Of a stretch of DNA of 7,991 nt, positions 1 through 6,668 are shown in pieces (within the stretch, counting starts at the first letter, position 1; each line of letters starts with the position of its first letter). Position numbers and translations under genes: made by a program. Under the pieces are notes generated by a model. That model was given only the letters and a program-made list of their open reading frames with translations, did no database searches and was not told the origin of the DNA. The DNA is from Gemmatimonadota bacterium (GTDB lineage: Bacteria > Latescibacterota > UBA2968 > UBA8231). Location: contig JAPOZF010000474.1 in assembly GCA_026706165.1 (NCBI GenBank), forward strand, positions 1 through 7,991, written 5' to 3'.

Positions 1-1
1 C

Positions 2-163
2 AGCAGCCTGTTTACCAGGGATACCAGGGGTAACTGGTCCCCGGGCTTCGAGTTCATCGACAGCCACACCGTGAAGGCGCACCCGTTCATCATCGACGCC
101 CTGATCGAAGATGCCGAGCGCCTGTGGTCGATGGAGGAAGTGCTCGCCGAGCTGGCTGCCTGA
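2..163 (+). CDS. C-terminal fragment of an unrecognised protein (5' end outside window)
   Basis: An open frame enters from the left edge and ends at TGA 161-163, giving 53 residues. The fragment has GC-rich third positions like the genes around it, which supports real coding. It contains the segment FEFIDSHTVKAHPFIIDAL followed by an acidic/hydrophobic helical tail that ends in ELAA. The composition (Phe, His, Ile, Asp, Trp) looks like the end of a soluble globular enzyme. I see no membrane segment and no motif that identifies the family, so no function is assigned. It converges on the acyl-CoA ligase gene with about 74 bases between the two stop codons. Its first bases contain a short tandem repeat that encodes T-R-D-T-R-G. 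Confidence 0.6.
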   Translation, partial: SSLFTRDTRGNWSPGFEFIDSHTVKAHPFIIDALIEDAERLWSMEEVLAELAA

Positions 164-196
164 GCGCTCCTTTCCCGGGGGTTGCTGCAGTTCGGG

Positions 197-231
197 GAAG
201 CCCAACCGCGGCGGCAGGCTCGAAGGGCTTC
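197..231. repeat. Inverted repeat between converging genes, possible weak terminator
   Basis: GAAGCCC at 197-203 is matched by its exact reverse complement GGGCTTC at 225-231, giving a 7-bp stem around a 21-base loop that itself contains CCGCGG. It lies between the stop of the left-edge gene (163) and the stop of the acyl-CoA ligase (238), where a bidirectional terminator would be expected. Neither side has a run of T, so it is not a classical intrinsic terminator. A 7-bp match can also arise by chance in DNA this GC-rich. Confidence 0.3.
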
Positions 232-237
232 GGGAGG

Positions 238-1866
238 TTACAGCGCCGCGGCCCGCTCGCGCAGCAGGTATTTCCGGATCTTTCCGGTCGATGTCTTTGG
301 AAGCTCGCCGAAAACCACCGTCCTGGGCGCCTTGAAATGAGCGAGGTTGTCGCGGCAGTATCCGATGAGCTCGTCGGCGGTGACCGGTTCCGCTGAGGGG
401 GCAAGGGCGACGAAGGCGCAGGGGGTCTCGCCCCACTTGTCGTCGGGCCGGGCGACCACCGCGGCTTCCATCACCGCGGGGTGGCGGTAAAGGACCTCTT
501 CCACCTCGAGGGTCGAGATGTTCTCCCCGCCCGAGATGATGATGTCCTTGGAGCGGTCCTTCACCTCGACATATCCGTCCTCGTGGACGACTCCGAGGTC
601 GCCGCTGCGGAACCACCCCTCGGCGAAGGCGGCGCGCGAAGCCTCCCCGTTCTTGAGATAACCCTTCATCACGGTGTTTCCGCGCACCATGATCTCCCCG
701 ATGGTCGCCGCGTCCGCGGGGACCTCCTCCAGGCTTTCCGGATCGCATACGCGCACCTCCTCGAGCGTCGGCATCGCCACCCCCTGACGGGCGATCCGTT
801 CGGCCTGGGAATTTTCGTCGAGACCGTCCCAGTCCTGCTGCCAGGCGCACAGCGTCGCCGGGCCGTAGGTCTCGGTCAGTCCGTACAGGTGGTGCACCCG
901 GAACCCCATCTCCGCCATGCCGGCGATGACCGCGCTCGGGGGAGAGGCTCCCCCGGAGGCGACCTGCACCTCGTGGTCGAAACGCCGTTTCACCTCGTCC
1001 GGGGCGTGGATGAGCATGTTGAGCACCACCGGAGCTGCGCACAACTGGGTTACTCCATGACGGGCTATTGCGGCAAAGATCGCCGCCGGTTCGGTCCTGC
1101 GCAGGCAGACCTGGGTGGCACCCGCGGCGGCCAGCGCCCACGGGTGGCACCATCCGTTGCAGTGGAACATCGGCAGCGTCCACAGGTATACGGTGCGCGG
1201 GCTCAACTGCAGGGCCATGACGTTGCCGAGCGCGTTCAGGTAGGCGCCGCGGTGGTGGTAGACCACCCCCTTGGGGTTGCCGGTGGTGCCGGAGGTGTAG
1301 TTGAGGGAGATCGCCTGCCATTCGTCTTCGGGCGGTTCCCATGCGAAGTCGGGGGCGCCCCGGGCGCGGAACTCTTCGTATTCGACCTCGCCGACGGCGC
1401 CGCTCCCGCCCTCCCCGTCAGCGAACTCGTCATCGATGGCGACGACCAGCGGCGCTTTCCCCTTCAATCGGGAGAGCGCCTCGGCGGCGAGGCCGGCCAG
1501 CCCGCTGTCGACGAGCAGCACCCTGGCTTCCCCGTGGGAGAGGATGAAGGCGACGACGGCGGCGTCGAGGCGGGTGTTGATCGTGTTGAGGACCGCCCCG
1601 CTCATAGGCACGGCAAAGTGGGCTTCCACCATGGCCGGAACGTTCGGCGCGAGCACCGAGACCGTGTCGCCAATGCCGACGCCGGCTTCGCGCAGCGCCG
1701 ACGCCAGCTGGCGGCAGCGGCCGTACAGGGTGCCGTAGTCGCGCCCCAGCCCGCCGTAGATGACGGCATTCCTGGCGGGGTATACCCGGGCCGCCCGCGC
1801 CAGGAAGCTCAGGGGCGTCAGGGGCACGTAGTTGGCGGGCCGTCGCTGCAGGTCTCTTTCGTACAT
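238..1866 (-). CDS. AMP-forming acyl-CoA synthetase (fatty-acid/carboxylate-CoA ligase)
   Basis: This 542-residue member of the ANL superfamily would activate a carboxylic acid with ATP to an acyl-adenylate and transfer it to CoA, acting in the cytoplasm. The motifs appear in the right order: phosphate-binding loop NYTSGTTGNPKG at residues 189-200, YGLTETYGP at 328-336, GWFRSGD at 417-423, hinge region KDRSKD at 436-441 followed by SGGENIS, and the C-terminal PKTSTGK with the expected catalytic lysine K529. The N-terminal ANYVPLTPLSFLARAA is typical of the medium/long-chain-type group that includes plant AAE-like enzymes and bacterial DmdB-like ligases. Length is normal and nothing is missing. 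The ATG at 1866 lies 19 bases after the stop of the acyl-CoA dehydrogenase, so it is probably the last gene of a four-gene operon. The ribosome site is weak (a GGGG tract about 10 bases upstream). The exact substrate cannot be read from the sequence. The neighbouring dehydrogenase suggests its CoA thioester is then oxidised. Confidence 0.93.
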   Translation of the reverse strand: MYERDLQRRPANYVPLTPLSFLARAARVYPARNAVIYGGLGRDYGTLYGRCRQLASALREAGVGIGDTVSVLAPNVPAMVEAHFAVPMSGAVLNTINTRLDAAVVAFILSHGEARVLLVDSGLAGLAAEALSRLKGKAPLVVAIDDEFADGEGGSGAVGEVEYEEFRARGAPDFAWEPPEDEWQAISLNYTSGTTGNPKGVVYHHRGAYLNALGNVMALQLSPRTVYLWTLPMFHCNGWCHPWALAAAGATQVCLRRTEPAAIFAAIARHGVTQLCAAPVVLNMLIHAPDEVKRRFDHEVQVASGGASPPSAVIAGMAEMGFRVHHLYGLTETYGPATLCAWQQDWDGLDENSQAERIARQGVAMPTLEEVRVCDPESLEEVPADAATIGEIMVRGNTVMKGYLKNGEASRAAFAEGWFRSGDLGVVHEDGYVEVKDRSKDIIISGGENISTLEVEEVLYRHPAVMEAAVVARPDDKWGETPCAFVALAPSAEPVTADELIGYCRDNLAHFKAPRTVVFGELPKTSTGKIRKYLLRERAAAL

Positions 1867-1885
1867 GGCGTGAAACCCCGGGTCG

Positions 1886-3079
1886 TCAGCCGTCTCCGCC
1901 GAACCCGGGCGGCTCCCGTTTCAGGGGCTTGTCCTCCCGGTAGCCGAGTGCGTACTCGGCCTGCAGGACCTGGTGAATCTCTTCGGTCCCCTCGTAGATG
2001 CGGGCCCCGCGGGCGTTGCGCAGGTAGCGCTCCACCGGGTACTCGTCGCTGTACCCGCGCGCCCCGTGAATCTGCACCGCAGCGTCCGCCGCGGCGAAGG
2101 CGTTGCGGCAGTTGATCCACTTGGCCAGCGAGACCTCCCGCGTGCAGCGCCGGCCCCGGTTTTTCAACCAGGCGACCTTGTTCCAGAGCAGGCGGCCGAT
2201 GTCCCTGCCGGCGGCCATCTCGGCGATTTTCTGCTGCACGAGCTGCTGCCTGCCGATCGGCCTGCCGAACGCCTGCCGTTCGCGGGCGAAGCTCGCGCCC
2301 GCCTCGAGGCAGGCCTCGATCAACCCGACAGCTCCGGCCGCCACCGTGAAGCGCCCGTTGTCGAGGGCGCTCATCGCGATCCTGAAGCCGTCTCCCTCGT
2401 CGCCAAGGCGGTTCTTCACCGGGACCGCTGCGTCGCGCAGGGAAATGCCGCCGGTGGTGCCGGCGCGTCCGCCGAGCTTGTGCCCGATGCTTGACGTCCG
2501 CAGTCCCGGGTTGCCGCGTTCCAGGATGAAGGCGGACAGTCCGCTGCTGCCCGGGCCCGGACCGGTCCTGGCGAATATCAGAAAGTGATCGGCGGCGCCG
2601 GCAAAGCCGATCCAACTCTTGTCCCCGTTGAGGATGTAGGCATCCCCCTCGCGTCTGGCGCTGCACCTGAGAGCCGCTACGTCGCTGCCGGCTTCCGGCT
2701 CGGTCAGCCCGAAGGCTGCGAGCTTCTCCCCGCGCGCCTGCGGCCGCAGATAGCGCCGCTTCTGCTCTTCGCCGCCCCATTGCAGCAGCGCCAGCGAGTT
2801 GAGGCCGAGGTGAACGGAGAGCAGTACCCGGAAGGCGGTGTCGGCGCGCTCAAGCTCCTCGCACAACAGCCCGAGAGCGAAGAAATCCTCCCCCCGGCCC
2901 CCCTCGGACCCGGGGATGCACAGTCCGAGGAATCCCTCTGCTGCCAGCTTTGCGACCATGCCCTCCGGGAAGTTTCCGGCACGGTCCCAGGCCCGGATGT
3001 GGGGGGTTATCTCCCGGTCGCAGAACTCCCTCGCCCGGCGGCGCAGTTCGTCGTGGTTCCTGTCGAGGGAGAGGTCCAT
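1886..3079 (-). CDS. Acyl-CoA dehydrogenase (FAD-dependent), possibly glutaryl-CoA dehydrogenase-like
   Basis: This 397-residue cytoplasmic flavoenzyme is expected to introduce an alpha,beta double bond into an acyl-CoA and pass electrons to ETF. The N-terminal helical domain (about 1-120) is followed by the FAD/substrate motif FGLTEPEAGSD (123-133), KSWIGF (154-159) of the beta domain, the FAD-binding region ERQAFGRPIG (267-276), and RIYEGTEEIH (360-369), where E363 aligns with the catalytic base. R84 in DTAFRVLLSVH aligns, by memory of the human enzyme's DSGYRSAMSVQ, with Arg94 of glutaryl-CoA dehydrogenase. The GYSDEY and EYALGY segments also resemble that subfamily. A dicarboxyl-CoA or other polar substrate is therefore possible but not shown. 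ATG at 3079 is used because the reading frame has the usual short N-terminus; a GGAAA seven bases upstream is a weak ribosome site. The gene starts 54 bases after the sulfatase stop and ends 19 bases before the ligase start. Confidence 0.92.
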   Translation of the reverse strand: MDLSLDRNHDELRRRAREFCDREITPHIRAWDRAGNFPEGMVAKLAAEGFLGLCIPGSEGGRGEDFFALGLLCEELERADTAFRVLLSVHLGLNSLALLQWGGEEQKRRYLRPQARGEKLAAFGLTEPEAGSDVAALRCSARREGDAYILNGDKSWIGFAGAADHFLIFARTGPGPGSSGLSAFILERGNPGLRTSSIGHKLGGRAGTTGGISLRDAAVPVKNRLGDEGDGFRIAMSALDNGRFTVAAGAVGLIEACLEAGASFARERQAFGRPIGRQQLVQQKIAEMAAGRDIGRLLWNKVAWLKNRGRRCTREVSLAKWINCRNAFAAADAAVQIHGARGYSDEYPVERYLRNARGARIYEGTEEIHQVLQAEYALGYREDKPLKREPPGFGGDG

Positions 3080-3133
3080 GGGTTTCCATGAGGCGCGTCG
3101 ATTCCCCCCGGGCGGGAGGTGCCGGCAGCGCGT

Positions 3134-4630
3134 TCAGCCTGCGTAGCCGGCCTTGCGCATCTCCTCTCCCAGCGGTTTCGGAAACCGCCGCCGCCAGCCC
3201 GGGGCGCCGAACCGGGGATCGGCGGACATGTCGGAGACGTACACCTGCTTGTCGAGGTGGCCGAACTCTATCGAGCGCATGACCTGCGAGGTTATTGCGG
3301 CGTCGAGCTCGCGGAACAGTTCCCCCCCTTCCCCGCGCTGCAGCAGGTCGCGCTGCTCCCCCGGGTCTTCGGCGAGATCGAACATCAGCGACTCGCCTGT
3401 CGAGTACTTGGCCAGCCTGGTGCGGCCGTCGTACGCCATCCAGGCGCCCCCGAGCATGCCGATCAGAACGTCGCGTCGCCGCGTCGGGAGGCCGAGACCG
3501 GGAAGCGGCAGCGAGTCCATGAATCCCGGCGGATCGACGCCGGCGAAAGCGAGCAGGGTGGCGGTGACGTCGGTCAGCGACACCAGGTCGCTGCAGCGGC
3601 TCGCAGGCGGAAGACGGGAGTCCCCGCCGCTGCTTCGAGGCGGCCTGACGACGAGCGGAATGTGGCAGCTGCTCTCGAAGAAGGTCCCCTTTCCGATGAG
3701 GTTGTGGTCGCCGAGGCTGTCCCCGTGATCGGAGGTGAACAGGATCAGCGTGTCGTCGAGGGTCCCGTTTTCTTCCAGGACCGCCAGAATCTCACCGACC
3801 TGGTCGTCGATCTGCTTCACCATCGCCGCGTAATGGGCGCGAATCCTGCCCTTGTGGGCCTCGGTGAACTCGCGGTAGTCGACGCCGTTCCAGGGAAGCT
3901 TGTTGCCCTCGACGTTGAGGCGGCGGAGTTCGGGGTGATCCCCATCCACTTCCGGAACCGCGGCAGGCATGTCCGCCTCGTCGAATTGCGCGAGGTATTC
4001 CGGGGTAGGGTCGTACGGGCAGTGAGGCCCCGGAAAGCTCACCATCGCGGCGAACGGCCGGCTGCCGCAGGTGCGCAGAAAAGCGGCGGCCTCGCGGCCG
4101 ACGAAGCGGTCCCAGTAGCACTCCCAGGGGAGCAGGCTGACGATCGCTCCGCGGTTCTCGTAATATCCCTCGTGCTCGTTGCCGTGGTACTTGCGGTGGC
4201 CGCGGCGGGCGAGGAAGTGGAAGTAGTCGTCCTGAATCAGGAGCCAGCGCTTGTCTTCGCAGATGACGCGGTGGTCGAAGCCGAACGCCTCGTCCCAGGG
4301 ATAGAAATGCATCTTGCCGATGGCGCTGGTGAAGTACCCGGCAGCCGACAGCATCAGGGGCCAGGTGGGCAGACCTGCTTCGGCGTGATCCGGGCGCAGG
4401 AACTGGCCGTTGTTGGTAACCCCCGTCTTGACGGCGTCCAGGCCGGTCAGCAGGGCGACCCGGGCCGACACGCAGACCGGATGGGGGCTGTACGCCTGTT
4501 CGTAGAGCACCCCTTCCCGCGCGATGCGGTCGATGTTCGGGGTAGCGATGAAGGGGGCGCCGTAGCAGCCGAGGAAGTCGTGGCGCAGCTGGTCGGCGAC
4601 GATGAACAGGAGATTCGGTCTTGCGGGCAC
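3134..4630 (-). CDS. Sulfatase-family hydrolase (alkaline phosphatase superfamily), cytoplasmic, with variant CVSAR active-site motif
   Basis: A 498-residue hydrolase of the formylglycine sulfatase / phosphonate monoester hydrolase type, expected to cleave a sulfate (or phosphonate/phosphate) ester. Seen: metal-site start NLLFIVADQLRHD (residues 6-18), active-site block HPVCVSARVALLTG (50-63) with C53, IGKMHF (104-109), FPGPHCPYDP (199-208), and the second metal-site block FTSDHGDSLGDH (298-309) followed by K314. All landmarks are intact except that the signature reads C-V-S-A-R where C-X-P-X-R is usual. GTG at 4630 is chosen as start because homology begins right after it and it lies 11 bases past the permease stop. 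The frame is open to 4966, but that extension would overlap the permease almost entirely and looks like shadow sequence. No signal peptide is present with either start, so the enzyme should be cytoplasmic and act on an imported compound. No clear ribosome site precedes the GTG, so translational coupling to the permease is likely. The maturation enzyme is not in this window. Confidence 0.9.
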   Translation of the reverse strand: MPARPNLLFIVADQLRHDFLGCYGAPFIATPNIDRIAREGVLYEQAYSPHPVCVSARVALLTGLDAVKTGVTNNGQFLRPDHAEAGLPTWPLMLSAAGYFTSAIGKMHFYPWDEAFGFDHRVICEDKRWLLIQDDYFHFLARRGHRKYHGNEHEGYYENRGAIVSLLPWECYWDRFVGREAAAFLRTCGSRPFAAMVSFPGPHCPYDPTPEYLAQFDEADMPAAVPEVDGDHPELRRLNVEGNKLPWNGVDYREFTEAHKGRIRAHYAAMVKQIDDQVGEILAVLEENGTLDDTLILFTSDHGDSLGDHNLIGKGTFFESSCHIPLVVRPPRSSGGDSRLPPASRCSDLVSLTDVTATLLAFAGVDPPGFMDSLPLPGLGLPTRRRDVLIGMLGGAWMAYDGRTRLAKYSTGESLMFDLAEDPGEQRDLLQRGEGGELFRELDAAITSQVMRSIEFGHLDKQVYVSDMSADPRFGAPGWRRRFPKPLGEEMRKAGYAG

Positions 4631-4641
4631 GGTCGCTAAGG

Positions 4642-5538
4642 TCAGGTGATCTTGTACGCCAGCGGTCGCGCCGAAAGATAAACCCCCGCAAGGACCAGAA
4701 CGAGTCCGGCCGGAAACTGCCAGGCGAGAGGCTCCGACAGCAGCAGCACACCGAAAAACATTGCGGAAACGGGGTTCAATCCCAGAGTCACGGTTATCTG
4801 TCCAGCCTCGGCGCGGCCCAGGGCCCAGTGGTAGAGGAAGGATGGGACCGCACTGACGACGATGCACAGGTAGACGAGAACGAGCCATTGCAGGGAGGAA
4901 AGCTCCGGGACCGGCTCGATCCAGTCCGCCGCCAGCGATACCGAGAGCATGGCGAGCCATCCGCAAGCCATGAAGCAGGCCGTTACCCGAACAGGTGGGT
5001 AGCGCTGCAGGAAGGGACGGCTCAAGGTGTTGAAAAGGGCGATCAGGCAGACCAGCCCGAGGACGATGGCGTCCCCCCGCACGGTGCCCTGTTCCGCGTC
5101 CGCAGAAGTGGACACACTCACGACGACGGCGACCCCGGCAAAGGAGAGAAGGGCCCCGAGCAGCTTGTTGCGCGTAAGCGGCTCGCGGCCGAGCGCCGCT
5201 GCCGTCAGCAGGGTGGCGACCGGGGCAAGGGCCAACTCGGTGGCCGCCCGGGTTGCCGTGGTGTGCTTCAGGGCGATGGCGAACCCGGGTCCGAACAGGG
5301 CGAAGAACATTACCCCGAGCAGGGCGATCGGCAGCAGGTCGCGCCGTTCGAAACGGGGACCCGGGGCAAGAAGCGCTGGAAGCAACAGGCAGAGGACGCC
5401 TGCGCCGGTGCGGATCAGGGCCAGGGTGACCGGGTCGATGGAGGCAACCAGGTAGCGCATGGCGACCGCCATCGTACCTCCCAGGATGCAGGCGGTCGAT
5501 GCAGCCAGAACCGGTACTAAACTGCTGGAAGCGTGCAA
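4642..5538 (-). CDS. DMT-superfamily (EamA-type) permease
   Basis: A 298-residue integral inner-membrane protein with about ten hydrophobic helices, roughly at 7-27, 37-59, 69-90, 96-116, 126-143, 155-172, 185-204, 217-236, 247-267 and 275-291. It has the duplicated EamA pattern. The first half has ELALAPVATLLTAAALGREPL then LLGALLSFAGVAVVV. The second half has LGLNPVSAMFFGVLLLSEPL then AGLVLVLAGVYL. Family members move small metabolites such as amino acids or nucleotide sugars, often outward; direction and substrate cannot be told here. The start is a TTG at 5538. The nearest ATG codons (residues 23 and 27) would cut off the first helix, and no ATG or GTG lies in frame closer to the N-terminus. 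There is no good ribosome site. It is the first gene of the presumed four-gene operon, ending 11 bases before the sulfatase start. Confidence 0.9.
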   Translation of the reverse strand: MHASSSLVPVLAASTACILGGTMAVAMRYLVASIDPVTLALIRTGAGVLCLLLPALLAPGPRFERRDLLPIALLGVMFFALFGPGFAIALKHTTATRAATELALAPVATLLTAAALGREPLTRNKLLGALLSFAGVAVVVSVSTSADAEQGTVRGDAIVLGLVCLIALFNTLSRPFLQRYPPVRVTACFMACGWLAMLSVSLAADWIEPVPELSSLQWLVLVYLCIVVSAVPSFLYHWALGRAEAGQITVTLGLNPVSAMFFGVLLLSEPLAWQFPAGLVLVLAGVYLSARPLAYKIT

Positions 5539-5580
5539 ACGGTTGGTGCGGACGACGGGTGATGGAGTGAAGCCCGGCTA

Positions 5581-5614
5581 TCCGGCCAGCTCCGAAGCGA
5601 GGTTGCAGGCCGGA
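5581..5614. repeat. Inverted repeat in divergent promoter region, possible operator
   Basis: TCCGGCC (5581-5587) and GGCCGGA (5608-5614) are exact reverse complements separated by 20 bases. It lies 42 bases upstream of the permease start codon and about 106 bases upstream of the SDR start codon. It could be an operator or a leader hairpin of the permease transcript. It is short and GC-only in its core, so chance occurrence is quite possible. Confidence 0.25.
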
Positions 5615-5707
5615 GGAACCCGACGGGACATCAGCCTAACCAAACCGAGGGACCGTCGCCACGATTGCTTGACCGCTGCATGGGGGGACGGACAGTTTCG
5701 TCGGAAA

Positions 5708-5713
5708 AGGAGG
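5708..5713 (+). promoter_or_regulatory. Strong Shine-Dalgarno site of the SDR gene
   Basis: AGGAGG lies seven bases before the ATG at 5721 and fixes that start codon. It is the only strong ribosome binding site in the window; the minus-strand genes have weak or no visible sites. Confidence 0.85.
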
Positions 5714-5720
5714 GAAGGAC

Positions 5721-6668
5721 ATGAACCAGGTGAAACACCAGGGCAAGGCGGCGATCGTTACCGGTGGGGCCACCGGGATCGGGGCGGGCATCGCCCGCAA
5801 GCTGGCTGCCGACGGCTCGCAGGTCCTCATCGTCGACATCGACGAGGCCGGGGCGGATGCCAGCGCCGGGCGCATCAGGGAAGCCGGAGGCACGGCGTCC
5901 TCGATGCGCGGCGACGTGTCGCAGGAAGAAGTTGCCCGGGGAATGGTGGAGCGCGCCGTCGACGAGTACGGACGCCTCGACATACTCGTTCAGAACGCCT
6001 ACGGGGTGATCGGGTTTTCCGACGGCAGCGCCCTCGAGGTGGACGTCGAATCCTGGCGCAAGGGAATGGACCTGCTGGTTATGGCCCATTTCCTCGGCGC
6101 CAAGTACGGGGTGCCGGCGATGACGGAGTCGGGGCCGCCCCCCGGGTTCGACCCGGGGCCGTGGGAGGGCCGCGGCCTGCGCCACGGATCACCGCCGCCC
6201 ATGGAGGTCGGGCGAATCGTCAACATCTCTTCGGTGCACGGACTGCTGCAGGCGGCCGGGACCATGGTGTACGAATCGGGGAAGGCCGCCGTCATAGGTT
6301 TAACGCGCCAGATGGCGATCGACTTCGGGCCTCTCGGAATCACCGTCAACGCCATCGCTCCGGGGCATATGGTGACCGAAGGGCTGGAGAAGCTGTGGTC
6401 GGAGGTGGCGAACGAAGACGGATTCCGGCTGCACGAGCTGCAGTACCCGGTGCGGCGCACCGGGGTGCCGGAGGACGTCGGCAACGCGGTTTCCTTTCTC
6501 TGTTCGGAGGAGGCGGCTTTCATCACCGGGGTGGTGCTTCCGGTAGACGGCGGGCTCAGCATCCAGCTGCAGGAGAACATCGTCCTCGAGCTCAAGAGCT
6601 ACATCCAGGAGCACCCCGGCCTGAAGACTTTCTTCGACGGGGGCTACGGCGCGGGAGACCGGAAGTAG
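5721..6668 (+). CDS. Divergent short-chain dehydrogenase/reductase (SDR) with internal insertion and C-terminal tail
   Basis: A 315-residue NAD(P)-dependent oxidoreductase, longer than the usual 250-residue classical SDR. The Rossmann motif TGGATGIG is at 14-21; D39 at the end of beta-2 (VDID) suggests NAD(H) preference; D65 fits the adenine-ring contact. The catalytic S171 (NISS) and Y184-x-x-x-K188 are present. Unusual points: the NNAG motif reads QNAY (91-94); the helix position that normally holds the tetrad Asn aligns with L119 (W112 to F124 fits the usual W...VNLxGxF spacing); a Pro/Gly-rich insertion of roughly 20 residues lies at about 136-162, before beta-5; and about 35 residues follow the standard end VDGGLSIQ. 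It probably oxidises an alcohol or reduces a ketone in the cytoplasm, with unknown substrate. It is a single-gene unit, divergent from the permease operon and convergent with the LarA homologue. Confidence 0.92.
   Translation: MNQVKHQGKAAIVTGGATGIGAGIARKLAADGSQVLIVDIDEAGADASAGRIREAGGTASSMRGDVSQEEVARGMVERAVDEYGRLDILVQNAYGVIGFSDGSALEVDVESWRKGMDLLVMAHFLGAKYGVPAMTESGPPPGFDPGPWEGRGLRHGSPPPMEVGRIVNISSVHGLLQAAGTMVYESGKAAVIGLTRQMAIDFGPLGITVNAIAPGHMVTEGLEKLWSEVANEDGFRLHELQYPVRRTGVPEDVGNAVSFLCSEEAAFITGVVLPVDGGLSIQLQENIVLELKSYIQEHPGLKTFFDGGYGAGDRK

Larger units (their letters stand above)
5539..5720. promoter_or_regulatory. Divergent intergenic region (promoters of permease operon and SDR gene expected here)
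   Basis: This 182-base gap separates the permease operon (leftward) from the SDR gene (rightward), so both promoters should lie within it. No convincing -35/-10 pair can be picked by eye. TTGACC at 5669-5674 resembles a -35 box facing the SDR, but the sequence about 17 bases further on (ACAGTT) is a poor -10. The region contains an inverted repeat at 5581-5614. No regulator gene is adjacent. Confidence 0.45.

Noticed and set aside
481..2115. Long plus-strand open frame (544 codons) opposite the acyl-CoA ligase and the end of the dehydrogenase
   Set aside because: It is antisense to two genes with clear motifs. Its translation is low-complexity, rich in Arg, Gly, Val and His, with no domain. 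Such frames arise automatically opposite GC-rich genes.
1818..2780. Minus-strand open frame (320 codons) overlapping the acyl-CoA dehydrogenase in another frame
   Set aside because: It is Arg-rich shadow sequence within a gene whose own frame has all family motifs.
3119..4639. Plus-strand open frame (506 codons) opposite the sulfatase
   Set aside because: It exactly mirrors the sulfatase gene, and its translation is repetitive Val/Ala/Glu/Gly/Arg sequence without a recognisable fold.
5669..5697. Possible promoter for the SDR gene (TTGACC plus downstream hexamer)
   Set aside because: The -35-like box is good, but the hexamer at the proper distance (ACAGTT) has almost no match to a -10 box, so it is not reported as a promoter.
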